From positions 30,729,237-30,793,236 of the forward strand of contig OX388307.1 of the NCBI GenBank assembly GCA_947579605.1: a DNA stretch of 64,000 bases, written 5' to 3'. The stretch is from Athripsodes cinereus (taxonomy: Eukaryota > Arthropoda > Insecta > Trichoptera > Leptoceridae). This document shows positions 1-10,802 of this stretch, in pieces. The notes under the pieces are model-generated. The model was not told the DNA's origin. It saw only the letters and a program-made list of their open reading frames with translations, and searched no databases. A program made the translations under genes and the position numbers. Position 1 is the stretch's first letter. Each line of letters opens with the position of its first letter.

Positions 1-11
1 ATAAAATTTAA

Positions 12-156
12 AGTGTATCACGTGAGAGAGAAACTGTACGGATGGTGTCTTTTTCTAAAACCATAGTGAGTTTATATAGCTACAGTAGTTCTATATAGTA
101 CAGCCATGTGTTAGAATAGGACAGCTCTCTAAGGATATCTACCTCAAGTGGCACGG
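12..156. repeat. Foldback/MITE-like element, copy 1
   Basis: Imperfect terminal inverted repeats of about 45 bp. The left arm reads GTATCACGTGAGAG...GGTGTCTTTTTCTAA. The right arm, CATGTGTTAGAATAGGACAGC...CAAGTGGCAC, is its diverged reverse complement. A second copy lies at 13451-13598. The spacer is short and non-coding. Confidence 0.55.
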
Positions 157-930
157 TTTTTAGTGGAAGTGCAAAGTCTCATTAAATATTGTGTCGATGG
201 TGCAGTCTTGTTAAATATACTGCTGGTTCCATAAAGATAAACTGCCAGTTCCATAAAGATAAGTGTCTTTAAATTATTGCAGAAAAAACTTCTGGTGGTA
301 CCCACAGTAACTCATAGTAACTAATACAATTTTGACATTTCGGACTTTACCTTTGTGGAACCTGGAAAAAAGTCCCCTTTATTTAAAGTCCTAAATGTCG
401 ATATTCTGTTTTATGGATCTGCCCTTTTATGGATAGTCCCTATAAAACACATCTTAAGATATCCAAATTCTATTATTTACTATGGTTACTACAGAAAGTT
501 TTATTTCTATGAAAATTTAAAGACACTTTTTCTTTTCTGTGGAACCGGCTGTTTATCTGTCTTTAAATTGGAGCGAAATAAAATTTTTGACAACTAGTTT
601 CCAATTTCAAACAAAGTAGTTTATTGTATGAAATATAACTTCAGTAGTAGGTATTATCTTATTAATAATGAACTAAATAAACCAGAATTAGATTATAAAG
701 AAACTTAAAACAAATTATGTAGAGGGATATTATTGTAATTAATTAGCATGATTAATTAATTACAAAAGCAAACAATGAAAATTAAAACAATACAACGCTG
801 AGGATGAAACACACACACTCACACACAAAGGGTAATATAAAACAAAACAAGCCAAAAGTGAAAACAAAAGAACACCACTTTAATATTAAGAGCATAATAT
901 TGTCGTTGCATTAAACATGTGATCATTTAA
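157..930. other. AT-rich non-coding stretch
   Basis: I see no gene here. The 80-residue open frame at 355-597 has no recognisable motif and is treated as chance. A short CA-rich microsatellite lies near 810-828. Confidence 0.5.
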
Positions 931-1125
931 AGATAATTGAAAAAAACACAATATGTAGTTAACTTCCAAATGACTTTATTAACTTCGCGTACTAGTATTC
1001 GGCGACTCTCGTCTCCATCATCAGGCGATTAGTAAAAAAGTTTCTCAGAGTCTCCGAATACTAGTACGCGAAGTTAATAAAGTCATTTGGAAGTTAACTA
1101 CATATTGTGTTTTTTTCAATTATCT
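931..1125. repeat. MITE with long near-perfect inverted repeats
   Basis: Left arm 931-1009 and right arm 1047-1125 are reverse complements over about 79 bp with very few mismatches, around a loop of about 37 bp. The outer ends read AGATAATTG and CAATTATCT. There is no coding capacity, so it is a non-autonomous DNA transposon or foldback. The near-identity of the arms suggests recent origin. No clear target duplication was seen. Confidence 0.8.
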
Positions 1126-3162
1126 TGAAATGGACTTCCAACAAGTACCTTCGGTCAACAACATTAATGTTTTGATCATTTAAAATTTTGAAATGTTTGA
1201 AAAGATTATTTATAACAATATCGATTTCAATATTTTCATTATTAAGTTTTGTAATATTGTTTATTGATTTGGCGGGAGCAATGTGGCAGTTTCTAAACCT
1301 TATAATAAATATTTAGAGTGAAAAACAGATGTAAATATTATAATTATTTTATCTTAAGACGCAACCAAGGAATAGATTGGAATTCTGTCATTATCAGGCG
1401 CAATATTTGCCCAATTTTATTAACCAAGATTACTCGATTATTGCGCTTGAGAATAACAGGATCTCCGTCAAAATCTTGATTGCAGGCAGTACAAATTAAC
1501 AAAGAAGTATTAATATAATAATTCGACCCAAACATTCACCATAATATTTTTCTATACTATAATTATTTAAACATTAAATGTCGCTATTTGGCAGAAATCA
1601 ATTGTTAAAATAATACTTTTAACATCATAACAACATTTGCTTTCCAGCATATCAAGGTTTTTCAGAGCTTACACAACTTTATGATCGAACAACGACAATA
1701 TAATAAAAACAAACACAATGTTGGAGATGGGAGGTGGGGGGAGGGAGGTTTAGGTATTGGATTTTAAAATTATTTATTTTATTTATTTTCCACTTACTTT
1801 TCTTTAGTTGATCAATATTGCCTGATTAATATTTAGCGAATCCAGACACACAACACTCGCCACTTATCTGTCGAAAAAGAAAGAAAAAACACACATGTCA
1901 GTTACAATTAAAATTGGAGAAGCAACAACAACATAACAATGTTATTATTATTACAATCATCTTCGAGTCATAGTTAATTTTGAGTTAAACCTACAATGCG
2001 CACCAATGTAGAAATTAATAAATAATACACTTTTTTAGATCTTATTAAAAAACACAAAAAAATACTGGTAGTGAGCTACATAGCAATTTCTTCCAGCTAA
2101 CCAACATAAAATATAATATAAAATACAACCTATTTTTTGTCATAACTATTTTAGTTTAATTTATTCCTTTCTGTACACTGGTTTTTAATAATAATCATTA
2201 CAAAGTAGACGAGTTTACAGTAGGTGAGTTTATTGCTGTATTGCAATATCTTCCAATAGATTGCCGTTTATTACAAAACAAGATTGACAAAAATTTACCT
2301 GCTATTCATTAAAAGAACAATACCTACATTATTTTCAGTAGCAAGAACAAATTTAACTATTTAAGCAATCTCAAAAAACATTTGAGTTTCAGTAAAGTTT
2401 TTGGTAAAGAGAAATTTGTCTGATTTTCAATTCAAGTAACAAATTAATGGTAATCAAGGTAAAACAGAATAATTTATTAATCGTAAACCAACAACTCAAA
2501 ATTCTAATATTTCGAGTTAAGGCATGTCAAAGTATTGAGGCAATATGGCAATCTACTAAAAACTTCGTAATACAATATTACATAAATATAGTAGAACTAT
2601 ACAACATTTAATTGTTCATTTTATTTATACAATTTAATATTATGAAAATCATACCACAAAGTTACACTCGAAAACTTTTTTTTCACAATTATTTATTTAT
2701 CGAATCATTATCAATAATATCACTCATTAAATATAAAGAGCAAAAAAATTGATGTTATAAAATTACGAGTTGTTGGCCTATGAAATAAAGTCTAAACTCA
2801 CTGTATGTGAAAAATTTCATTGATAAATGTTTAAATATTTTAGAATAATCAGTATGGAAATAACAAAATTTTCCCATTTCTCTAATGTTTCTACATCGTA
2901 TATTTTTAAGCGAAAGAAAAAATTGCACAACGCAGGATTAAGCGTATTATAAAGGTACACAGTTATGCTAATTATAATTATTATTGTCGTTGTCTTATTT
3001 TACAGCAATATAGCAGTGTAACTGACATGCATATCAAACTGTATATATACATACGTAATAACAAGTGCTCATGCATTTTTTTAGAGCCGTGCATTAACAG
3101 TGATAACAATCAATGACGATAATAATATACATTCATACAATATGGGTAAGCAAACAAAGGTG
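1126..3162. other. AT-rich intergenic DNA with a family D remnant
   Basis: No gene is supported. At 2215-2275 there is a minus-oriented remnant of family D (GAGTTTATTGCTG...GCAATATCTTCCAA). The rest is AT-rich with scattered homopolymers and no recognised protein. Confidence 0.45.
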
Positions 3163-3630
3163 AACTTGAACTTGTGAATAAAATGTACAAGAAAATTGAA
3201 AGTTAATCAATAATTGTGCAAGAAAGATGTTGAGATTAAAATGTACAAGAACTATAGAATAAAATGTACAATGTACAAGAACTTGAGAATAAATGTACAA
3301 GAACTTGAGACTAAAATGTACAAGAAAATTGAAAGTCAATCAATAATTGTGCAAGAAAGATGTTGAGATTAAAATGTACAAGAACTATAGAATAAAATGT
3401 ACAATGTACAAGAACTTGAGAATAAATGTACAAGAACTTGAGACTAAAATGTACAAGAAAATTGAAAGTTAATCAATAATTGTGCAAGAAAGATGTTGAG
3501 ATTAAAATGTACAAGAACTATAGAATAAAATGTACAATGTACAAGAACTTGAGAATAAATGTACAAGAACTTGAGACTAAAATGTACAAGAAAATTGAAA
3601 GTCAATCAATAATTGTGCATAAAGATGTTT
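3163..3630. repeat. 133-bp tandem repeat array
   Basis: The marker ATTGAAAGT recurs at 3195, 3328, 3461 and 3594, exactly 133 bp apart, giving about 3.5 units. Each unit is itself built from shorter near-repeats of AAAATGTACAAGAA. Successive units alternate GTTAATCAA / GTCAATCAA, so the true period looks like 266 bp. Open frames crossing the array are a by-product of the repeat. Confidence 0.9.
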
Positions 3631-4061
3631 TAATGTTTGAGATTTATGCAAATGAGCGGATTTCAAAAAAATTGTCCCTAGGTAAATTGCACTGTCCAAT
3701 AATGTACATTACCATAATATTCATGAATTTTAACTTTTTCGCACTTTGTGGCCTCATTACATGGAAAACAGTACTTAAACTATTTATTATATTAAAAATA
3801 TCATCCAAATCTACCATAATCTATAAAATCCAACTAAAATAAGAGCAAACTGAACCCTAAAATGTCTCTGTCCACCCACACTTCGCAAACTTCAAAACAT
3901 TATAGTAAAATAATTTCTACTAATTATGAAACGTATTATACACCAAAAAAAAGAGCTTAAATTAATTGATACATGTCATTCAAGAAATCTATAGTATTTA
4001 TACGATAAAATATAAAATATACTGTTTTCTTCTCATCCACAAAAACCAAGTGTAGTGGAAA
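3631..4061. other. Non-coding flank of the tandem array
   Basis: AT-rich sequence between the tandem array and the motif cluster. No gene or clear repeat was recognised. Confidence 0.4.
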
Positions 4062-4268
4062 TTCCTATATAGTCACGGAGATTGTGCAGGTTCCGAAAGT
4101 AAAATCTAGTAATATAAAGTTATTTTTTTTAGTATGGAAACATTTTTTGTCTATGGCCGTCGCTATTTTGTTGTTTATTCATTCAGTTCAACAGAAAATC
4201 GTGACAAAAGAGTTGTCAGCATTGTTGGTTAAAATTTTTGTTCCTATATAGTCACAGCATATTTTGAG

Positions 4269-4917
4269 GTAAGAAGAGTTTGTTTTACTGTTTTGATATT
4301 TCAGATTTATAAATAAACTATTAAATAACGTAAGTAAAGGTTAGTTTCTTCAGTTTTTTTGTTTTAAATGCTTTAATTAATGTTTTTATTATATCGAGAC
4401 AGTGAATAGTCACATCCATTGCGTCACGTAGGCATCCCGTGATATATTAGCGAAACATATTCGTGACGAAATGGAATTATTAAGCTAAACTTACACAGAT
4501 TAAGTTGAATAGTTTAGTGTGATTAATTAATTTTATACCCAAAAATTGATGAAAATATTTAAAGGGCAATATATTAGAAAACTTAAAACTATATTCATTC
4601 ATTGTCATTCAACAGAATTAAAAAAAAAAACACTAAAAATGTTCAATAAAGAATTATGATAAAAATATATAGTATTAAGTTCTATTATTTAAATAATAAT
4701 AGAACTTAATACTATATATTTTTATCATAATTCTTTATTGATTATGGAGTTTTATCACGAAGTGACAGTAAAAAATATTGAAAAAAAAAAAAAAAACCTA
4801 AAAATGTTGTTTAAAAAAAGTTGTAAAAGACTTTATGTGGACATTTTTATCGTTCAGGATGATAGAAGTTTTGTTGCAAGAGGTGTTTGTTTTCTAAATA
4901 GTAGTGTTTCTTTGCAG
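4269..4917 (+). other. Possible 5' intron of the small basic ORF
   Basis: A good donor, GAG|gtaaga, starts at 4269, with an alternative AAC|gtaagt at 4329. The acceptor tttctttgcag ends at 4917, two bases before the ATG at 4920. This would give a non-coding first exon upstream of 4269 and a coding second exon. Splicing is inferred from sequence only. A hairpin at 4644-4740 lies inside the proposed intron. Confidence 0.35.
4644..4740. repeat. Near-perfect 97-bp palindrome
   Basis: CAATAAAGAATTATGAT... runs into its own reverse complement ...ATCATAATTCTTTATTG. Arms are about 43-48 bp with almost no loop (centre ATTTAAATAAT). It is A/T only except for a few G/C pairs. It may be a tiny foldback element or a replication-generated palindrome. 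Confidence 0.85.
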
Positions 4918-4919
4918 TT

Positions 4920-5135
4920 ATGGCTCTCACGGCAGCCGAACGTGCCAAAAGATACAGGGAGAAACTGAAAAAAGAGAATCCAGAAAAGCACGAATTACAG
5001 AGACTTAAACAGTTAGACAGGCTGAAAAGAAAGCAGAAAAAGATTTCCGATTTATCTGAAGATGAAAAAGCCAAAAAAAGGAAGTTGTGGAGGGAGCAGA
5101 AAAAAAAGCTAAACATAAAGAAAAAAACTGATTAA
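4920..5135 (+). CDS. Small basic protein of the AERAKRYREKLK type
   Basis: A 71-residue ORF, very rich in Lys, Arg and Glu, beginning MALTAAERAKRYREKLKKEN. Positions 6-62 are likely one long helix or coiled coil with the repeated pattern RYREKLK...LKRKQKKISDL...KKRKLWREQKKK. I recall the same start (TAAER..RYREKLK...KISDL...KR..WRE) at the N-terminus of larger uncharacterised proteins in insects and fish, some looking transposon-associated; this is memory of a pattern, not a search. Here the frame stops after the basic region, so it may be a truncated relative, a first coding exon or a free-standing small protein. A 3' splice site lies just before the ATG and AATAAA lies at 5142, seven bases past the stop, which favours a real transcript. 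No catalytic motif is visible. A role in nucleic-acid binding is plausible from the charge only. Confidence 0.55.
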   Translation: MALTAAERAKRYREKLKKENPEKHELQRLKQLDRLKRKQKKISDLSEDEKAKKRKLWREQKKKLNIKKKTD

Positions 5136-5141
5136 TTTTAA

Positions 5142-5147
5142 AATAAA
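5142..5147 (+). other. Poly(A) signal AATAAA
   Basis: Canonical hexamer seven bases after the stop codon of the small basic ORF. It supports a compact 3' end for that transcript, but such hexamers are common in AT-rich DNA. Confidence 0.35.
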
Positions 5148-6041
5148 GTAAAGGAACAACACTCTATAACAAAATACAGCTTTATTATATGATTTCATAT
5201 CATTTTAAGAATAAGTTGTTAGCTTTTTAGTTTTAAGATTTGAATTTATTAGTTTTAAGTGTACAGCATAGTGTGTAACCCGCTTTAGTTGTTCCTAATA
5301 ATCACGCGGAGTTCCACAAGCGTCACCGTCCAGTTTCAACTGTCTTCATTTCTTACCATTACTTATTTAAATGTTAGGAAAGCTCTAAATTATTTATACA
5401 TCATTATCTTTTAATAAAACTTATTATTTCTTATTAAGTCAAAATTATATGAATTCTTCTCAAATGTGTGGAATAAAGATACTTTTAGATAGTGTTTAAG
5501 ACATAATAGTGACGAAACTGAATATTAATGTTGAAAAACAAAATTTCCCTCAATAAAACCGATATTTTCTAACTAAAATCTATGAAGTTTTTATGATTAT
5601 GATTCCCATTCCATTCATTGTTTCGATATAGAAAGCGTACTTTATCTTTAATATGTATTCTAACTTTGTGACGAAACGGAACAATTTTCAACAGTTCTCA
5701 AAATAAATTTCCTCATAATTGTAAAAATTCTGCCAATATCATAATAATAATAGATTAAGTTTAATTAGTATTTTTTCTAACTTATTTGCGTATAATGAAG
5801 ACTAAATAAAAATATAAAAAAAATGAGTTTCCATTTCGTCACAGACAAATTTTTTGAAATCTGCCCAAATAATTTTTCATACACATAGATACCTATAATT
5901 GAGTCGGTGAGTTGCAAAACCCGCTCTGACCGAAATTTACTTTCTCACTCTGTGCATGATTCAAATCAAAATATTAAATTTTTCACAAACTAAATTTATA
6001 ATATTTTTAATATAATCCTTAACTTTTTGCGTATTTTCCAA

Positions 6042-6261
6042 TATGGTATGAAGTAAACACTTAACTTTTTTTATAAATACACACTATATAATATAGTGTA
6101 AACACTATATAATATATTTTCATCTTACATATAAAAAACATCATATATATATATTTTAGGCGAAGAGAGAGAGAAAAAAAAAGGAAAAACAAGAAAAAGC
6201 GAAAAACATTCATATCAGAATCATATTCCTTTGGACGATAACATCCAACGGGATGAGCCGC

Positions 6262-6303
<42 letters not shown>

Positions 6304-6345
6304 GTGTGTATTTATAAAAAAGTTAAGTGTTTACTTCATACTATA
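6042..6345. repeat. Inverted-repeat element with an internal poly(A)-tailed segment
   Basis: Termini 6042-6092 (TATGGTATGAAGTAAACACT...) and 6297-6345 are reverse complements over about 50 bp. Between them is a segment ending CATCCAACGGGATGAGCCGCCAT followed by about 27 A, preceded by GAGAGAGAG and A-rich runs. The interior looks like a retroposed transcript or poly(A) expansion carried by, or inserted in, an AT-rich MITE. The origin of the interior is not recognised. Confidence 0.65.
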
Positions 6346-7780
6346 TTTATAAATTATTATGTAATTTGTATCGTTTTATACGTTCCAAGATATCTAATGC
6401 AAAAAATATAATTTTCTGATTTTGTTTACATTCAAAATAGTACTCGAAATCGACATTTCTACCCAAAGCGATTTTTGCAACTCAACGACTCAATTTCAAC
6501 ATGTAATCTATTTTTTTTTTAAACAAATAGTTTTAATATGAATTATAAGCTAGATAACATTATTAATATATGTATCTCGTTGTACGTCATACATTTTTCC
6601 AAAGATATTAATTAATATACCTAGTCACTATTCTACGATATCAGCAATTACACAATAATATTTGGATGTTTTTATCTAGCTCCATTACACAACATCAACA
6701 AAAGATCGCATCAAGGATCGTTGATTCTAGGATAAAAAATAAATAAAATATTTCATATAACCATCCCAATATACAATATGACTCTTTTATTTACTTATTT
6801 ATTTCAATTCAAAGCACAAAAAAAATATAACTATAATAGATAGTACTTATATATAACACCTTACGCAAAACTGATTTAGATATTTACAAAAAATATAAAC
6901 AAGAGTAGCACTAAAAAATAAATGCACAATAACAACAGAGAAAGAAGAACTAAGAGAAAAATATCGCATCAATTCTTTAATCTAAATAAAACAAAATATA
7001 TTTACATCAGGCAAATTAGGTTAGTTGGAAGCTGGAACCACTGCACGTCATCACGATATTTTATTTAGTATAGATTATTCTGATGAAAATAAATTAATAG
7101 AACAAATGATGTTTCTAAGTGAATCAATCAGAATTAATCACAATTAGATACTAAATTATATAATGATATCGCGTTGACAATCAAATTTAAAAGACTGATC
7201 CGAAAGCGCAAGAAGTACTTAGGGGGGGTGCGGAGCAAACCTTCTTAGCCAACGCAGGGTGGTGGTGATGTTAGGTGTACAGCAGTCCAGAGTTAATATA
7301 ATTTTACATAACTACTTTACTTTGGCCTCCGCGGAAGCTTTACAAGTTCCGTTTTGTTGTTTGTATAAACATCCAACGACTGCTGCTAACCTAACCCAAC
7401 CTTGTGACACAGCTATTAGGTATCTGAGACAAACTACCTAACAGATTTAAATTCAAAGAATAAAAATAATATAAAGGTGATATTTAGTCTACTAAACAGA
7501 AAAATCATTTTGACTGGCTATCGGAAAATTAAAATGAATCAGAATTATTAAGATTTCTGTTAACATATTTAATTCAGCAATGAAGTATGTCATCCGATCT
7601 TAAATCTCTTATTTTTATGGCACAGAAATGATGAACTGTATATTCATTACATGCAATTAGTCCGTTAGCTACCACACAAGCAGAAGATGCCGGATGAAAA
7701 TCTTATATGAATGTGAAAGTTTTTTTTTTTATCGAATGATACAAATCTCTAATTTGCAAAAGAAATTGGTCAATATTTGT
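6346..7780. other. AT-rich intergenic DNA
   Basis: No gene is supported. A GGTTAGTTGGAAG fragment at 7019-7031 resembles the core of family D but the rest does not align well. The interval 7215-7440 is less AT-rich and holds a 60-residue frame without a recognised motif. Confidence 0.4.
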
Positions 7781-8033
7781 CCCGTGGAGCACCCGGTAAA
7801 GAATTGGTCTCCCACTCTTCTGCGTAAGTTTTCGAGTGTCCTGTAAAAGGCAGGTGTTCGAAAAAAACAAGACATTTTACATCTTAAATTCAGCGATGAG
7901 GCTTGCCACCCATCCTGAATGTCTTGATTTTATATTGGCACGAAGAGGACAGTTTGCATGTTTCTTATGTGCAGCTGATCTGCTGGCTACCCCACTTGTG
8001 GGATATGCCGTGATGGTATAGTAGTAGTAGTAG
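7781..8033 (+). mobile_element. Family A SINE-like retroposon, nearly full length
   Basis: Begins CCCGTGGAGCACCCGGTAAA, has CTCCCACTCTTCTGCGTAAG, TTCAGCGATGAGG and GGCACGAAGAGGACAG blocks, and ends ACCCCACTTGTGGGATATGC...GGTATAG followed by (TAG)n. About a dozen copies occur in this window in both orientations, several cut at the 5' end. The 3' block matches the end of the family C LINE. The open frame inside the unit has no independent support. Confidence 0.8.
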
Positions 8034-8310
8034 CAATATAATATATCCATTTATCAGTTCTATGTTTACATGAATATTTCATCTTCATGTTGCAAATGAT
8101 CCGGTGTCTAGTGATTCTAGTGATGACACCAAAGTGATAATAAAAATTCATACCAAAGGAGTAATGTACTCAAATTAAAAATAGCTCAACTCAACTCTGT
8201 GAGGTCACTGTTCACATTCAACTAAGAAAAACCCAACACAATATTGGTGTTTTGCAAAAAGGGCTAATCAACTGTTCCTCTGAAAAATAAACAAATTAAG
8301 AGCGCATTTT

Positions 8311-8582
8311 CCACAGGGTCCCAAGCAAAGAATAGATGTTCCACTCTTTTTTAAAGTTTACGAGTGCCCTGTAAAAGTCAGGGTATTCTTAAAACATCGC
8401 TAATAAGACATTTTATAATCTTCAATTTATAAACTTCAATTCAACAGAGAAGAGATAGGCCACCCACCATGAATGAATTGTTTTTTAATAGCACGATGAG
8501 GACAAACTACATGTTTGTTACACGCGGTAAGTCTACAGGTTACCCCATTTGTGGGAGATGCCTTGACGGTACAGATAGATGG
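8311..8582 (+). mobile_element. Family A SINE-like retroposon, diverged copy
   Basis: Same block order as the copy at 7781: CCACAGGGTCCCAAG...TTCCACTCTTTTTTAAAG...GAGGACAAACTACATG...TACCCCATTTGTGGGAGATGCC. It ends in a GATA-type simple repeat instead of TAG, and is more diverged than its neighbour. Confidence 0.7.
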
Positions 8583-8704
8583 ACAGAGATAAAATTTTAA
8601 TGTATTACTTACTTCATTAATTAGATGTAAGATGCAAATCTTTTGACAAAACACTGTTTTGGTATATCACCCTACTCACAAAACACTGACATCGTAATAT
8701 TAAT

Positions 8705-8865
8705 ATTAGGTACACCATTGAAGAGAGTCCCACCTCACAACCGGATCATTCAGGAGTCTTAGACTCCTATTTATCCGCACATTGAAACCAAAATAATTCC
8801 GGCAAAAACCGATATTGTGGGAATCTTTTACACTATTACACTCTCTCTTCAATGTCACTTTTGAG
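8705..8865. repeat. Imperfect foldback
   Basis: CATTGAAGAGAGTCCCAC at about 8716 pairs with GTGGGAATC and CTCTCTCTTCAATG near 8818-8858. A small hairpin, AGGAGTCTTAGACTCCT, lies inside. Probably a short non-autonomous element; boundaries are approximate. Confidence 0.4.
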
Positions 8866-8909
8866 GTAAGTAAGTTTATTTAAAAAAAAATAACTCAAAT
8901 AAAAAACAA

Positions 8910-9013
8910 TACTAACTTAAAGAGGACAGTTTGTATGTTTCTTACTTTGTGCTACCCCACTTGTGGGATATGCCGTGATGGTATAGTAGTAGTAGTAGTA
9001 GTACTAACTTAAA
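8910..9013 (+). mobile_element. 5'-truncated family A copy with 12-bp target duplication
   Basis: The insert runs 8922-9001 (GAGGACAGTTTG...ACCCCACTTGTGGGATATGCC...(TAG)n). It is flanked by TACTAACTTAAA at 8910-8921 and again at 9002-9013. A perfect 12-bp duplication with a truncated 5' end is the signature of target-primed reverse transcription. Confidence 0.85.
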
Positions 9014-9936
9014 ATAATTATTAACACATAAATAACAAAGAGTAATATTACGCCAAATAAAGACGACAAATACACAATAATTATCTTATTATTACTTAGT
9101 ATAAACTATGAAAATTACACAAGCGAGACAAAGAAGGAGAGCCAATATCTATCTATCTATGTACACATAGCACTATAGGACCAAAAGGAATAATAATCAA
9201 CTGCACATAATCTAACGCCTCAACTTGTTTTTTTTTTATCTCGAGATAAAAATAACATTATTATTTTACCACAACCGATAGCTAATACTAATTTAACACG
9301 TTTTTCTCAAGTGGATAGGACTTCCATATATTAAAAAAATTGCAAAATCGGTTGATGAATAATATTTTCACAAATTTAAAGAATAAAACAGATATCCGAT
9401 ATGCAGCTTAGTTTTTTAGTATCTCATCAATCAATGATGAGATACGTTGCCCATCTTCAATTTTCTGTTCTTTTGACCTGTAGGTACGTTCAATTCTCAG
9501 AATCAAATCAGGTTTTTTATTGGTGACGTTTTCATTAATTCTACAAGTTATCTAAAGGTTGTGACAGTTTTTCCAGACACACAGTGATATGTGTGTATTT
9601 TATATATCATATGATAATACAATTGAAAAACAATATCAATCAAATAAAAGATAAAAAATAATCAGAAATGCACTACACATATGTAGGTACACACATTAGC
9701 AGACAGTTTGCGATTTTCTGTTGATATAAATAAATACATTTCATGACGACATTAAAAAAATACTGTTTACAGTAGTACTAAAGGCAAACATACATTACAT
9801 ACATAACCTGAAGAAATATTATACGTATGTAAAATGTTTGATTATGAATCATGTAACTTAGTAGACTTTTCATACATTTCCTCAGTAAATTTCGCTACAA
9901 TTTTAATATCTTTATCAATAAATAAGATATTTCAAT
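9014..9936. other. AT-rich intergenic DNA
   Basis: No gene recognised. Contains a short ATCT microsatellite near 9150-9162. Confidence 0.4.
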
Positions 9937-10459
9937 GAGAGATGCAATGAATAGTAGATTTGCCGAATACCGAATATTATGCAAGATCATGTGCCGAATA
10001 ACCGAATATTCGGCAACACAATGGCGAGAGCGTGCGGTACTTCCGACCGCGTATCTTCGTGTAAGTATATCATAGACATAATATGAACCTACTAGACTTG
10101 CAGCGTGGTACATTTTTTTGAAATTTTTGTGTTCCAACATTAATAATAATATTATGTTGTTTCACTCCATATCAAATTAAATTAATTAATTAGGTATTTG
10201 AGGATTAATAATTATGTTTCTGCAGCTGACAATGAAATAGCAACAATCTACAAGCTATTAGATCCTTCCAGTTTTACATTTAAACTATTCGGCAGAATAC
10301 CGAAAAGTAAAAATGTTGCTGAATAGGCAGAATACCGAATAGTTGCCAAAGTATTTTTATAGCAGACATGAAATGTAAATTTTTATTTTATCTTGTAATA
10401 TTGTTTTTTGTACAAGGCGATTGCCGTATATTTAATAAATAAATATTCATTGCATCTCT
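9937..10459. mobile_element. hAT-like non-autonomous element with GCCGAATA repeats
   Basis: Ends are GAGATGCAATGAATA on the left and TATTCATTGCATCTCT on the right, forming inverted termini of about 16 bp. Subterminal regions carry repeated GCCGAATACCGAATATT / CGGCAGAATACCGAA motifs on both sides. The interior (10020-10100) is GC-richer and non-coding. AGAGATGCAATG ends with GCCGAATA arrays are familiar in insect hAT-type elements (recalled, not searched). The target duplication is not clear. Confidence 0.6.
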
Positions 10460-10756
10460 AATTTTAAATCCTTTTAGGCTAAAGCCTGGCCAGTGGATGA
10501 GACCTTGTATAGAATGTATACTCTTTTATTTACGGAGTCTATTAAAGACATACAAACAAATAAATTTACATAAAAACTTAAATGTTTACATGTGGAGTAG
10601 TTTCATTTCAATATTAATATTTTCACAAAGTTACTAATCCATAGCAGAAGATTTTATATACATGTGACAGAAATAAAATAAATTTTCAAATTATACAAAT
10701 ATCTAATTCACAAAAAAAATCTTTAAAATATCCAACTGCAAATCCTTATTCGAGTC

Positions 10757-10802
10757 TAGCACTCTTTTTTCAAAGTTTTTAAGTGTCCTGTAAAATGCAG
10801 CT
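10757..10802 (+). mobile_element. Family A fragment
   Basis: GCACTCTTTTTTCAAAG...AAGTGTCCTGTAAAATGCAG matches the 5' third of family A. The remainder is missing. Confidence 0.5.

Larger units (their letters stand above)
4062..5842. promoter_or_regulatory. Cluster of TTCC-N5/6-GTCAC motifs around a small basic ORF
   Basis: A short motif recurs on both strands. TTCCTATATAGTCAC is at 4062 and 4241. TTCCATTTCGTCAC is at 5829. Its complement GTGACGAAATGGAA is at 4463, with GTGACGAAACTGAA at 5509 and GTGACGAAACGGAA at 5668. A looser TTCCACAAGCGTCAC is at 5312. I did not notice the CGTCAC form of the motif elsewhere in the window. The sites surround the ORF at 4920-5135, so they could be binding sites of its product or of a regulator, or they could be diverged subunits of one repeat. 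Function is inferred only. Confidence 0.4.

Noticed and set aside
3480..3842. Open frame of 120 residues starting in the tandem array
   Set aside because: The first half is translated 133-bp repeat and the rest is AT-rich with no recognisable domain.
7836..8021. 61-residue open frame shared with 49687-49872
   Set aside because: Both frames lie inside family A retroposon copies. Similarity reflects the repeat, not a conserved protein.
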